Source: Pseudomonas palmensis (lineage in GTDB: Bacteria > Pseudomonadota > Gammaproteobacteria > Pseudomonadales > Pseudomonadaceae). From it: DNA of 64,000 nucleotides. Location of the stretch: contig NZ_JAFKEC010000002.1 of NCBI RefSeq assembly GCF_017848315.1, forward strand, positions 124,001 to 188,000. Direction: 5' to 3'. This document shows, one piece after another, positions 54,552-63,651 of this stretch (positions are counted from its first letter, which is position 1; each line of letters opens with the position of its first letter). The notes under the pieces were generated by a model, which had not been told where the DNA came from, did not search any database, and saw only the letters and a program-made list of their open reading frames with translations. Made by a program: the position numbers and the translations under genes.

Positions 54552-55307
54552 ATGATTACGGATAGGCAACAAGCTTGGGACTTTGCGAAGCGTTGGTTCT
54601 TGCCGGAACCGCGTAAATGGCTCTCGAAGAAGCTGGTCATTGCGGGACTGGCAATGATATCGGCGCCATTTTGGGAGCCTTACCTGAGAGCCTTGTTTTC
54701 GCGCTATACCGGTATTCAGGCGACGCCCTCTGATGGCACAGCAGGCTGGATTATCCTGGGGCTGGGCGTGGTGGTCATCGGCATCAATTGGTACGTGGAT
54801 CGCAAGTCCGCGCTCAAGGTAGATCCTGCATTGGCTGCGGACAAGGAGGTCATTGAGGCATTCTTCTCATCCTTTGACATGGACACCCTAGACCTCTTCT
54901 TCGATTACGGGAAGTCGATGTACATCTACATGCCTGTGCTCTATTACTACCACGGCATTCAGGGGGTCGTGGAGTCCGCCCACTTCCATCTGAACGACTT
55001 GGAGCTGGAGGTTGAAGTGGAGGGCCTATTCGCCGGGCTCAGCAAGGCCCTGTCGCAGGATGAGTACTTTCACGAATGCTCAAATGAAGAACTGCAGAAA
55101 TTCGACAGCAAGAGAGACATTTATCGGTACCCTGACGCTAGGGAGGCTCACGAGAACTTCCGGAGCGGGGTGTATGAAGGGGAAGCGCACCTAAAAAAAC
55201 TGAACCAGCTGGTCAAAGCTAAATTTCCGGGTTTTGACACCAATGCGACCAGTGAGGTGGCCATCGCCAAGCGTTGCCGCCATGAGAGCCATACCCTGGG
55301 AGATTGA
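54552..55307 (+). CDS. Two-TM hypothetical membrane protein
   Basis: 251 aa. Hydrophobic segments at about residues 25-45 (LVIAGLAMISAPFWEPYLRA) and 63-83 (AGWIILGLGVVVIGINWYV) form a membrane hairpin; the C-terminal ~160 residues are acidic and cytoplasmic. The topology resembles several small defence effectors, but no family is recognised. Next gene downstream is an insertion sequence. Confidence 0.62.
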   Translation: MITDRQQAWDFAKRWFLPEPRKWLSKKLVIAGLAMISAPFWEPYLRALFSRYTGIQATPSDGTAGWIILGLGVVVIGINWYVDRKSALKVDPALAADKEVIEAFFSSFDMDTLDLFFDYGKSMYIYMPVLYYYHGIQGVVESAHFHLNDLELEVEVEGLFAGLSKALSQDEYFHECSNEELQKFDSKRDIYRYPDAREAHENFRSGVYEGEAHLKKLNQLVKAKFPGFDTNATSEVAIAKRCRHESHTLGD

Positions 55308-55508
55308 GCGGGACAGAAGGCCTACTGTCATCTCACCTGTTCGGACAGTCGTAATCCAATGATTTCGATGGGGTTAGCAAGTGTGCAGTTGAATGCATGC
55401 TTAGCGAGGGTGGGGCGCTGCCTCGGCAGGGCCCGGAATCGTTGGGCTAGAGGTTGTTTGAGAGCTTTGATTTCAAGGGCATACAGGGAGTTGGGGAGAG
55501 GGTACCTA

Positions 55509-56455
55509 GGCTCTGTCTGAAATTCGGAGAAACTGAACTAACGCGCCGCGAACGCTGAGATTTTGTAAGGTTTTCAGCCATCTATGGAAAGGACTCCTGT
55601 GATGGCTAAGCGCTACGAGATTTCGGATGAAGCATGGGATGTGGTCGCGGATCTCTTCACCCCAACCCACACCAGAGGCAGGCCACGATCAAGTGATCGT
55701 CTGATGCTAGATGGCGTGCTGTGGTTGTTGCGCTCAGGTGCTGCTTGGCGGGACATGCCCGAGTGTTTTGGACCCTGGCGGACGGTTTATCACCGCTTTC
55801 GCGTTTGGCGAAACCGAGGAACATTCGATCAGATGCTCAAGCGATTACATCTCAAACTCAATGATCAAGGGCTCATTGACCTGCAGACCTGGATGATCGA
55901 TTCAACCGCTGTCCGTGCAACCCGCGCCTCGTCAGGTGCAGGTAAAAAAGGGGGCCGGATGAACCCGCTGATCACGCTCTAGGCCGCAGCCGCGGTGGCC
56001 TCACCACCAAGATTCATATGCTCTGCGACGCCAACGGCGTGCCCCTGCGCTTTCTCCTTTCTGGCGGTCAAGTCAGCGATATCAGTTATGCACAGCCATT
56101 GCTGGATGACGTCTGTATCCAGTCGAGCAAACGCGGCCGACCTCGCAAGCGCTGCCGTTGGCTTTTGGCTGACAAGGGCTACGACGCTGATGCACTGCGG
56201 CGTTTTTGTGACCGATACCGCATGCAACCGGTTATTCCTTTGCGTTCGATGAAGCGTAAACCCAAGCCTGGATTGCCCCGCCTGTTTGATCGTCCCAAGT
56301 ACCGCCAGCGTAACGTGATCGAGCGCATGTTCGGCTGGCTAAAAGAGAACCGACGAGTCGTGACACGCTTCGACAAGCTCGCAAAAAGTTATGGCGCGAT
56401 GGTCTCGCTGGCTTGTGTCATGCGGTGTATACGACACCTTTTTTCAGACAGAGCC
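55509..56455 (+). mobile_element. IS5-family (IS427-group type) insertion sequence
   Basis: 947 bp with terminal repeats GGCTCTGTCTGAAA at the left and the inverse at the right. The flanking TA on both sides is the expected target duplication. The transposase is encoded in two frames joined by a slippery run. Confidence 0.92.
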
Positions 56456-56458
56456 TAA
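55602..56458 (+). CDS. IS5-family transposase, made by -1 frameshift
   Basis: First frame: MAKRYEISDEAWDVVADLFT, then SDRLMLDGVLWLLRSGAAWR and TWMIDSTAVRATRAS (first DDE Asp), ending at 55982. Second frame: IHMLCDANGVPLRFLLSGGQ, LLADKGYDADALR, RNVIERMFGWLKENRRV. Between them GGTAAAAAAGGGGG contains A AAA AAG; a -1 shift there joins GKKG to PDEPADHALGRSRGGLTTK. The stop codon TAA is made by the target duplication TA plus the next base, outside the element. Probably functional. Confidence 0.9.
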
Positions 56459-56822
56459 TTGGTCTGGCTACGAGTGCCAGCCCGCCCGCACCGAATCGCT
56501 GTCGAGGATGCTGGCCTCACCGTAAGCGATGACCCGGCGCACAACCAGCAGTGCTGCCTGATAGATAGACAATTATTTTCTCTCTGAAAAAGTTAGCCGC
56601 GCAAAAGAATCGGGCTGTTTCGTGCACTATTTTTTCAAGGCGCTCAGGTGCGTGACGAGTGAACGACGATTGGCGGGTGGGCTGATCAGGGCCTAAAAAG
56701 AAAAACTTGCGAGCAGGCCATGGCGGCCTGCTGCAATAACAGTCAGGAGTAGCGAGTGCAATAGTGTTTTTTACTTTACAGCTTTTCTGGAGGGCTACTC
56801 TTTTTACGGTGCTTTCTGGTTT
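56456..56822. other. Intergenic stretch after IS5 element
   Basis: No gene seen in about 365 bp. A/T-rich segment near 56570-56640. No terminal repeats besides those of the IS. Confidence 0.4.
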
Positions 56823-57122
56823 TTAAGATGCACTCCGGCAGCTTTCGCAGCGCCATCCCTTGTAACTTTCGGCTTTTTCAAGCGCTGCAACCAGATCACG
56901 ACCGGCTATCGTGTTTTGGCAGTTGTTGTGTTTTTCGTTTGGTTTTCTCATCCCCTCGCATTGTTTCTTCAGGAAGGGGCTCACCACCGCCTGCTGCCTT
57001 GACGTAAGCGCTCTGAAACCCTTGTCTACGGCTAGCTGGGCGTAGCTTTGTACGCTTGGCTTTTCACCTTGAAATGCGTTCTGCGCGATAAGGGCCGAGA
57101 AAATCTCTCGCTCGATAGTCAT
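56823..57122 (-). CDS. Hypothetical protein with C-terminal Cys pair
   Basis: 99 aa with AAAGGATTAACGA before the ATG. SVQSYAQLAVDKGFRALTSR and QQAVVSPFLKKQCEGMRKP are followed by NNCQ and ending WRCESC, so three Cys positions could bind a metal. Similar small proteins occur in plasmids and prophages. No family named. Confidence 0.65.
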   Translation of the reverse strand: MTIEREIFSALIAQNAFQGEKPSVQSYAQLAVDKGFRALTSRQQAVVSPFLKKQCEGMRKPNEKHNNCQNTIAGRDLVAALEKAESYKGWRCESCRSAS

Positions 57123-57421
57123 TCGTTAATCCTTTATTCAACCAACAAGTTTGCTCGTGTTTTTTATTATTCTGAGCAATGCGAAAGCATACGTTACCAT
57201 CGGGTGAGGTTTTATTGAACTGGGTTTCCATCCAGCTATAAAAACGCACGGCTTCACATTTTTTGGTCAATAAAGGTTGGGTTCCTGGTATTTAAAATAT
57301 TTCAACAGGTCATTGTTACAATTTATTTCTTGTTCAAAAAAGTTTCGCTCTCACTTTAATGGGGTCGTGCACCGTGTAAGTTTCCTGCCTTTCCCACTAA
57401 GTTTTACGGTGACGACACGCC
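57123..57421. other. Intergenic A/T-rich stretch
   Basis: A minus frame at 57064-57270 starts with TTG without a good ribosome-binding site and overlaps the 99-aa gene; I do not call it. Otherwise nothing recognised. Confidence 0.35.
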
Positions 57422-57712
57422 TTATGAGTTTTTATGAAGTTCCGCGATTTCCTTTGCCGGGCTGCCACTGAGTGCGCAGCTCGTGGGGAGCACTCGCCCT
57501 GTCGATTTCAGCTGCAGGTCGTGCAGGTCCTTCGTCAGCCCCTGGTTCATCGCCACAAGCTTGGCAATGTTCCTGCGCGCCTTGCCCGGCTCTCGGGTCA
57601 GGTATTCGGCCTCATTCGTAATGAGCACCACCTGGTGCTTCCACATCTCCAGCTCAGTGGGCGCTCCGAAGCCGTCAAGGTCTTCAATGTCTTGGGTCAT
57701 TTCCGCCACCAT
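57422..57712 (-). CDS. Hypothetical protein near the prophage edge
   Basis: 96 aa (or 92 from the second Met). Helical: GAPTELEMWKHQVVLITNEA, then EPGKARRNIAKLVAMNQGLT. Resembles short coiled-coil phage proteins in style but no family was recognised. Last accessory gene before the G+C-rich core segment. Confidence 0.5.
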   Translation of the reverse strand: MVAEMTQDIEDLDGFGAPTELEMWKHQVVLITNEAEYLTREPGKARRNIAKLVAMNQGLTKDLHDLQLKSTGRVLPTSCALSGSPAKEIAELHKNS

Positions 57713-57907
57713 ATGGATACTGTTTGCATATACAGTAATCCAGTCGGGCGAGCACGGCGAGCCGAGGCGACGAATTGCACGGGGAGGGGGATTTTTTCGG
57801 TCGGCAGGACGCCGGAACAGGGGTGAGAATCGGTTTCAGAACGCCAGCGGCGCCACTTGCAGCATGCGGCCTGTCGCATGCCGAGTTATCGCCAGCACCA
57901 CGCCCCT

Positions 57908-58576
57908 TCAGTCATGCTCCATCTGAACATACTCCAGCATCTTCTGGCTCCCATCCAGAATGTCACTGCAGATCGCCAGGCGAGCCGCCGCACCATCGCG
58001 CTGCTTCAACGCCTCCAGCACATCCCAGTGATGATCAATCGCCATGCGCTCGTTGAACCCGCCGTAGGCCCGGGCAATCAGCGGCCCGGTACGCATCCAC
58101 AACCCATCCAGCAGGCTGACCAGCACCGGCATATCGGCGATTTCCGCCAACCTGAAGTGAAACTCGTGGTTGAAGGTCAGCGCGGACCTCAAGTCATTGT
58201 CCTTGATCGCCACCAGGTTGTTCTGAATGCAGGTTTGCAGCCGCGCCACTTGCTCCTCGGTCGCCAGCGATGCAGCTGTTTCGGCCGCCAACCCCTCGAG
58301 CGAGAGCCGGATGCTCCTGATCTCCAGGTACTGCTTGGAAGTCAGTACCGGCACACGAATGTCCCGCGGTGTCTTCAGAACCAGCGCCTGCTCCTTTGCC
58401 AGTTGAAGAATCGCGTCCCGCACTGGTGTGACACTCGTACCCAGCTGTTCGGCAAGGTCGCGTATGCGCAGCCGGTCGTTAGGCTGGAAGCGCCCTGTAA
58501 TCAGGGCTTCGCGCAGCAGGCCATAGATACCGCTGCCAAGGTAGGAGTGTTTCAGGTGCTCAATCGGATAATTCAT
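57908..58576 (-). CDS. GntR-family regulator (FCD type)
   Basis: 222 aa. N-terminal winged HTH (LREALITGRFQPNDRLRIRD, then LAEQLGTSVTPVRDAILQLA) and C-terminal FCD ligand domain (RSIRLSLEGLAAETAASLAT, with metal-type His in FNHEFHFRLAEIA and MAIDHHWDVLEAL). Such regulators respond to sugar or amino-acid catabolites. It is followed by the SDR gene upstream on the same strand and faces the transporter/kinase/aminotransferase operon, which it most likely represses. Confidence 0.92.
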   Translation of the reverse strand: MNYPIEHLKHSYLGSGIYGLLREALITGRFQPNDRLRIRDLAEQLGTSVTPVRDAILQLAKEQALVLKTPRDIRVPVLTSKQYLEIRSIRLSLEGLAAETAASLATEEQVARLQTCIQNNLVAIKDNDLRSALTFNHEFHFRLAEIADMPVLVSLLDGLWMRTGPLIARAYGGFNERMAIDHHWDVLEALKQRDGAAARLAICSDILDGSQKMLEYVQMEHD

Positions 58577-58643
58577 CGCGTACTCGTGTGCGGCGCAGGC
58601 CCGGCGGGAGAGGGGAGGCTACCGGCAGCGATTATCGAGTAAC

Positions 58644-59378
58644 TCAAACATGTTGCCCACCGTTTACATGGATTTCTGCGCCATTGACGTACGAAGCGCC
58701 CTGCGTGCAGAGAAAATGCACCAACGCCGCGACCTCCTCGGGCTTGCCCATGCGTTTCATCGGGATCGATCGCTCCACGATCAGCTCGGTGCCAGCGGAG
58801 AGGATGGAGGTGTCGATCTCCCCCGGGGCGATCGCGTTCACCCGAACCCCATAGGGCCCGAAGTCATGCGCCATCTCGCGCGTCAGCGCCGACAGCGCCG
58901 CTTTGGAGCAGGCATACGCCACCCCTGCGAACGGGTGCACCCGCGAACCGGCAATGGAGGTGACGTTGATCACCGAGCCCTTTGCCGCCTTGAGCTCCTC
59001 GAACAACCCCCGCGCCAGCAGGGCGGTCGAGAAGATGTTCACGTTGAACACGTTCAGCCAGGTCGAGTAGTCGGACTCCAGCACCCCCAGTCGCTCCCCA
59101 TCCGGGCCTTTGGGTGAAACGCCGGCGTTGTTGACCAACGCATCCAGCCGCCCACCGAGTTTTTCCCGGATTTCCGGAAGCCTGCGCTGTATGTCCTCCA
59201 CGCTCCCCAGGTCGAGGTGAATGTGGTTGGCGATGCCTTCGGCCCAGGGGCAGCCTTCGCCCAGGTCCTGCCTCGAGGCGGTAAACACGCGCCAACCCGC
59301 AGCACTGAAATGTTTCACGGTGGCGTGGCCGATGCCCCGGCTGGCACCGGTGAGAAGCAGCGTACGTTGATCGGTCAT
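58644..59378 (-). CDS. Short-chain dehydrogenase/reductase
   Basis: 244 aa from the ATG at 59378. Cofactor site LTGASRGIGHATV, NNAGVSPKG, catalytic YACSKAALSAL and C-terminal GAEIHVNGGQHV mark a classical SDR. An ATG at 59396 is possible. Likely oxidises an alcohol or reduces a semialdehyde in the pathway encoded by the cluster. 67 nt upstream of the GntR gene and on the same strand. Confidence 0.92.
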   Translation of the reverse strand: MTDQRTLLLTGASRGIGHATVKHFSAAGWRVFTASRQDLGEGCPWAEGIANHIHLDLGSVEDIQRRLPEIREKLGGRLDALVNNAGVSPKGPDGERLGVLESDYSTWLNVFNVNIFSTALLARGLFEELKAAKGSVINVTSIAGSRVHPFAGVAYACSKAALSALTREMAHDFGPYGVRVNAIAPGEIDTSILSAGTELIVERSIPMKRMGKPEEVAALVHFLCTQGASYVNGAEIHVNGGQHV

Positions 59379-59418
59379 GGCGGGTTCCCTGTTCATTGGT
59401 AAGGGCAAGTGTAGCGTA

Positions 59419-59438
59419 AAATATGATGCATCATATTT
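59419..59438. promoter_or_regulatory. 20-bp perfect palindrome, candidate GntR operator
   Basis: AAATATGATG followed by its exact complement, with ATGATGCATCAT at the centre. It sits in the divergent gap between the SDR gene and the substrate-binding-protein gene, where a GntR repressor would act on both. FCD-type GntR operators commonly have such ATnnTnnnAnnAT symmetry. Confidence 0.72.
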
Positions 59439-59563
59439 ATTATGTGTTTTAATGCGTTCCGTCCCCACCGGGGAAGCGTCACGTTCGATCGATTGCTGCC
59501 ACTACAAGAAAACTGCCATCCCTTTAAAGCTGCCCACGACCCGTAGCTGACCTGGAGAGACGC

Positions 59564-60595
59564 ATGAATAAGAAAATCGCAGCTGTACTTTTGCTCGCAA
59601 CCATCGCAAGCCCGCTGTATGCCGCTGAAAAGCTGACCGTGGTGTCCTTCGGCGGCAACAACCGCCAGGCGCAGGAGAAGGCGTTCTACAAACCCTTCAC
59701 CGCCCAGACCGGCGTGGCCATCACCGCCGACGACTACAACGGCGAAATGGCCAAGATCAAGGTGATGGCCGACACCGGCAAAACCAGCTGGGATGTGGTG
59801 GAGGTCGAATCGCCCGAGCTCATCCGTGGTTGCAGCGAAGGGGTGTTCGAACCGCTGGACTGGAGCCGGATAGGCAACAAGGAAGACTTCATTCCTGCGG
59901 CCGTCAGCGACTGTGGTGTCGGCATCTTCATCTGGTCCACCGTGCTGACCTACGACCCCAACAAACTCGCCTCCAGCCCGCAAGGCTGGGCCGACTTCTG
60001 GGACCTGAAGAAGTACCCCGGCAAGCGCGGCCTGCGCCGCGGCGCGAAGTTCACGCTGGAGTTCGCGCTGCTTGCCGATGGGGTAGACAACAAGGACCTC
60101 TACACGCTGCTGGGTACTGAAGAGGGTGTCAAACGTGCGTTCAAGAAGCTCGATGAAATCAAGTCCAGCATCCAGTGGTGGGACTCCGGCGCGCAGCCGC
60201 TGCAATGGCTGATCGCCGGTGACGTGGTCATGACCTCCGCCTACAACGGCCGTGTCACCTCTGCCCAGGAGGAAGGCCAGTCGTTTGCGATGCAATGGAA
60301 TGGCAGCCTCTACGATCTCGATCACTGGGCCATCGTGAAAGGGGCGCCGAAAAAGGAACTGGCAGAGCGCTTCATCGCGTTCGCCAGCGAGCCCATGCAA
60401 CAGAAGAACTTCGTCGAGGCCATCCCCTACGGGCCCAGCAACACCGGCGCGATGGACCTGCTGGACAAGCGCGTGGGCGAAAAACTGCCCACCGCCCCGC
60501 AAAACCTGAAAAACGCCCGTGCCACCGACGCCGAGTTCTGGATCGACCACGGTGAGGACCTGGAGGAACGCTTCAACGCCTGGGTCAACAAGTGA
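59564..60595 (+). CDS. Periplasmic substrate-binding protein, PotD/spermidine-like ABC family
   Basis: 343 aa. Signal peptide MNKKIAAVLLLATIASPLYA with cleavage after Ala-20/21. SFGGNNRQAQEKAFYKPFTA, TSWDVVEVESPELIRGCSEG and MTSAYNGRVTSAQEEGQSFA match extracytoplasmic binding proteins for polyamines and related cations. No permease or ATPase gene follows in the window, so it either pairs with a distant transporter or works as a sensor. Ligand probably an amine or amino acid. Confidence 0.9.
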   Translation: MNKKIAAVLLLATIASPLYAAEKLTVVSFGGNNRQAQEKAFYKPFTAQTGVAITADDYNGEMAKIKVMADTGKTSWDVVEVESPELIRGCSEGVFEPLDWSRIGNKEDFIPAAVSDCGVGIFIWSTVLTYDPNKLASSPQGWADFWDLKKYPGKRGLRRGAKFTLEFALLADGVDNKDLYTLLGTEEGVKRAFKKLDEIKSSIQWWDSGAQPLQWLIAGDVVMTSAYNGRVTSAQEEGQSFAMQWNGSLYDLDHWAIVKGAPKKELAERFIAFASEPMQQKNFVEAIPYGPSNTGAMDLLDKRVGEKLPTAPQNLKNARATDAEFWIDHGEDLEERFNAWVNK

Positions 60596-60652
60596 TGCAT
60601 GGCGCCCCTGAAACCGGGGGCGCCATTCAAAGGCCGTATAAGGATGCCAGTC

Positions 60653-61720
60653 ATGCCCCTTGAAAATCTGGCTGTCGATGACAGCCTGCTCGAAGCTGCT
60701 CCGGCACGGGTCACCGATGCGCAGGCGTGTGCAGTGCTGCGCCAGCAATTCGGTTTGACCGGCACGCTCGAAAAACTGGGCGGCGAGCGCGACCTCAATT
60801 TCCGCGTGATGCTCGAAGACGGCTCATCCCGGTTGTTCAAGCTCTCCCACCCGCTTGAAAACCCCGATGTGGTCGACTTCCACAACCAGGCGATGCGAAG
60901 AATCGAACTTCGCGATCCCGGGCTTGCGGTTCAGCGCGTGCACCCCTCGCTTGAGGGCCAGTACGCCACCTTCGTCGAGGTCGACGGGCAGCGCATGCTG
61001 GCGCGGCTGCTGTCCTTCGAAGACGGCATGCCCCTTCACTGCGTGAGTCACCCCACACCGACGTTTCGCCGGGTCATCGGGCAGTCCATCGCCCGGCTTG
61101 ACGTGGCGCTGCAAGGGTTTGCCCACCCCGCCGCCGGGCATGCGCTGCTGTGGGACATGCAGCACGCCGCGCACCTTCGACCGCTGTCGGTGCACATCGA
61201 ACCCGGCCCCGGACGAAGCCTGGTGCAGCGCAGCCTCGAGCAGTACGCGTCGGCGGTGGTGCCAAGCATCCCCGGGCTGCGCAAGCAGGTCATTCACAAT
61301 GACACCAACCCGCACAACATCATCGTGGATGCCCACAACCCCGATGTGCTGCGCAGCATCCTCGATTTCGGTGACATGGTGCATGCGCCCCTGGTCAACG
61401 AGGTCGCGGTTGCCGCTTCCTACCACCTTGGGCAGGTAGGCGATGTACTGGAACCGGCCCTGGATGTGATTGTCGGCTACCACCAGTGCAACCCCCTGAA
61501 CCAGCAGGAGCTGGCGCTGCTGCCCGAGCTGCTGGCCACGCGCCTGGCGTTGGCCCTGTGCATCAACTCCTGGCGCGCCGAACTGCATCCGGACAATCGC
61601 CAGTACATCCTTCGAAACACCCAACGTGCCTGGGCAAACCTGAAGGCACTGTCGGCGCTGTCTCGTGCTGAAACAGAAGACCGAATTGCTTCGGCCTGCC
61701 TGCGAGCAAATCGAGCATGA
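60653..61720 (+). CDS. APH-family small-molecule kinase (hydroxylysine-kinase-like)
   Basis: About 355 aa (ATG at 60653 with AAGGA upstream; 60644 is possible). N-lobe segment ERDLNFRVMLEDGSSRLFKL, catalytic loop VIHNDTNPHNIIVD and metal-binding DFGDMVHAPLVNEVA are those of aminoglycoside-phosphotransferase-like kinases. Members with class III aminotransferases as partners include animal hydroxylysine kinase. It overlaps the aminotransferase by ATGA, so the two act in one pathway: phosphorylate a hydroxyl, then eliminate phosphate. Confidence 0.88.
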   Translation: MPLENLAVDDSLLEAAPARVTDAQACAVLRQQFGLTGTLEKLGGERDLNFRVMLEDGSSRLFKLSHPLENPDVVDFHNQAMRRIELRDPGLAVQRVHPSLEGQYATFVEVDGQRMLARLLSFEDGMPLHCVSHPTPTFRRVIGQSIARLDVALQGFAHPAAGHALLWDMQHAAHLRPLSVHIEPGPGRSLVQRSLEQYASAVVPSIPGLRKQVIHNDTNPHNIIVDAHNPDVLRSILDFGDMVHAPLVNEVAVAASYHLGQVGDVLEPALDVIVGYHQCNPLNQQELALLPELLATRLALALCINSWRAELHPDNRQYILRNTQRAWANLKALSALSRAETEDRIASACLRANRA

Positions 61721-63036
61721 GCATGATCAACGGCTTCACGTCAGCCGACGCCACCCGGCTTTCGGCATCGCAGCGACGTCTGATCGAGCGCCGCGAGCGG
61801 CTACTGGGCCCGGCATACCGCCTGTTCTACGAGCGACCGCTGCACACTGTTCGAGGGGAGGGCGTATGGCTCTTCGACGAGCAGGGCCGTCGCTACCTGG
61901 ACGCCTACAACAACGTTGCCTCCATCGGTCACTGCCATCCCCGGGTGGTCGAGGCGATGCATCGGCAGTCGCAGGTGCTGAACACGCACACCCGTTACCT
62001 GCAGGAGGGCATTCTCGACTATGCCGAGCAGTTGCTCGGTACCTTCACCGATGACCTGGATCGCGTCATGTTCACCTGCTCCGGGAGCGAGGCGAATGAT
62101 CTGGCGCTGCGCATCGCCAGGCACTGCACCGGTGGCACTGGCGTCATCATCACCCGGTTCGCCTACCACGGCGTCACCGCAGACATCGCCGAGCTTTCAC
62201 CATCGCTTGGCAGCGCCATGGTGCTCCCGGCGCATGTGCGCACCGTTCGCGCACCTGACGCTTACCGTCTGGGGGCCGAAAACGTGGCGTCGATGTTCGC
62301 CGCAGACGTGCGCGCCGCAATCGACGACCTCAAGGCGCACGGCATCCGCCCGGCGGCAATCCTGCTGGATGGCATCTTCTCCAGCGACGGCGTGCTGCCC
62401 GGGCCGGCGGGCAGTATCGCCGAAGGTGTGGCGCTGGCCCAGGCCGAAGGCCTGCTGTACATCGCCGATGAGGTACAGCCGGGTTTTGCGCGTACCGGCC
62501 TAAACATGTGGGGGTTTACCAGGCACGACGTGCGCCCGGACCTCGTCACCCTCGGCAAGCCCATGGGCAATGGCCAGCCCATTGCCGGCATCGTCGGGCG
62601 CTCCCAGGTGGTCGATCACTTCGGCAGGAGCATGCGCTACTTCAATACCTTTGGCGGCAACCCGGTCTCGTGCGCGGCAGGTCAGGCGGTGCTGGACGTC
62701 ATCCGCGAAGAACACCTGCAGCAGAGGGCCCATCACATTGGCAGCTACCTGCTGGACGGCCTGACACGGCTTGCCCAGCGCCATGAAATGATCGGCGACG
62801 TCAGGGGGGCCGGCATGTTCCTTGGGGTTGAGCTGGTCACCGACCGCGCCACCAGGGCACCCGCAGCCAGGCAGGCCCGCCAGGTGGTCAACGCGATGCG
62901 CGAGCAGGGCGTGCTGATCAGCGCCGCCGGTCCGCACCAGAACGTGCTCAAAATCCGTCCGCTGCTGGCGTTTACCCAGGCGCATGCGCAGATGCTTGTG
63001 GAAGCGGTCGATACCGCGATGCAAGGGGCTTGTTGA
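61717..63036 (+). CDS. Class III PLP enzyme, aminotransferase/phospho-lyase type
   Basis: 439 aa. VWLFDEQGRRYLDAYNNVAS, CSGSEANDLALRIARH, ADEVQPGFARTG and the PLP-lysine segment LVTLGKPMGNGQPIAGIVG are diagnostic of class III. The NNVAS sequence and kinase partner point to the AGXT2L group, whose members release phosphate and ammonia from phosphoethanolamine or 5-phosphohydroxylysine rather than transaminate. The substrate is inferred, not shown. Translationally coupled to the kinase. Confidence 0.9.
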   Translation: MSMINGFTSADATRLSASQRRLIERRERLLGPAYRLFYERPLHTVRGEGVWLFDEQGRRYLDAYNNVASIGHCHPRVVEAMHRQSQVLNTHTRYLQEGILDYAEQLLGTFTDDLDRVMFTCSGSEANDLALRIARHCTGGTGVIITRFAYHGVTADIAELSPSLGSAMVLPAHVRTVRAPDAYRLGAENVASMFAADVRAAIDDLKAHGIRPAAILLDGIFSSDGVLPGPAGSIAEGVALAQAEGLLYIADEVQPGFARTGLNMWGFTRHDVRPDLVTLGKPMGNGQPIAGIVGRSQVVDHFGRSMRYFNTFGGNPVSCAAGQAVLDVIREEHLQQRAHHIGSYLLDGLTRLAQRHEMIGDVRGAGMFLGVELVTDRATRAPAARQARQVVNAMREQGVLISAAGPHQNVLKIRPLLAFTQAHAQMLVEAVDTAMQGAC

Positions 63037-63056
63037 GAAGGCCAGGCCCTTGTTCG

Positions 63057-63566
63057 TCAGCCTGCGCCGTGGGCGGCGAGGTTGCAGTATTGCCCCTTGA
63101 AGTACAGCAAGGGCTGCGTGGCGGCAGTTTGCTGCAGGTTCAGCGCCTTCACTTCGCCAATCACGATCAGGTGATCACCGGCGACGTGTTCGGCGTGGAT
63201 CTCGCAATCGAGCCAGTGCAGGCTGCCGGCAATGATCGGGTTGCCCAGTGGCGATGCCTGCCATTGCACGCCCTGCCACTTGTCGGTACCTCGTCGGGCG
63301 AACTGGTTGGAGATCCCGACCTGTTCACCGGACAGGATATTGACCGCGAAGCGGCCTGCCTGGCGGATCCTGGGGTAGCTGGCCGAACCGGCCATCACGC
63401 TGAACGACACCAGCGGCGGGCTCATCGACACGCTATAGAACGACTGGCAGGTAAAGCCGACCGGCTCCTCCTCGATTTGCGACGTGATCACCGTGATACC
63501 CGATGCGTAGTGCCCGAGCGCTTCGCGAAAGCGCAATGGCTCGATGGCAGTACTGGAACGTGACAT
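63057..63566 (-). CDS. Flavin reductase (HpaC/flavin-reductase-like domain)
   Basis: 169 aa from the ATG at 63566. FREALGHYASGITVITSQIE, GFTCQSFYSVSMSPPLVSFS and FAVNILSGEQVGISNQFARR are diagnostic of the NAD(P)H:flavin oxidoreductase-like family that supplies reduced FMN/FAD. The gene lies next to a core-MetE gene. In Pseudomonas this reductase commonly accompanies the core-MetE/DUF1852 (MesD-MesX) methionine synthase pair. Confidence 0.9.
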   Translation of the reverse strand: MSRSSTAIEPLRFREALGHYASGITVITSQIEEEPVGFTCQSFYSVSMSPPLVSFSVMAGSASYPRIRQAGRFAVNILSGEQVGISNQFARRGTDKWQGVQWQASPLGNPIIAGSLHWLDCEIHAEHVAGDHLIVIGEVKALNLQQTAATQPLLYFKGQYCNLAAHGAG

Positions 63567-63651
63567 GGTAGGTCCTGGCTGAAAGGGCGGGTCCAAAGGC
63601 GGCGGGGAGGGGGCAAGCCGCTCGATCAGCGCTGCAACCCCTCCTGCACCC

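Noticed and set aside
57064-57270. 68-aa minus frame upstream of the 99-aa gene
   Set aside because: TTG start with a poorly spaced ribosome-binding site and a 59-nt overlap with a well-supported gene.
57857-58642. 261-aa plus-strand frame opposite the GntR gene
   Set aside because: Gln/His/Pro-rich shadow without a start signal; the minus-strand GntR protein is unmistakable.
59393-60748. 451-aa minus-strand frame opposite the substrate-binding protein
   Set aside because: Shadow caused by high G+C third positions; the plus-strand frame has a signal peptide and clear family motifs.
60824-61624. 266-aa minus-strand frame opposite the kinase gene
   Set aside because: Shadow of the APH-kinase gene; no family, no ribosome-binding site.
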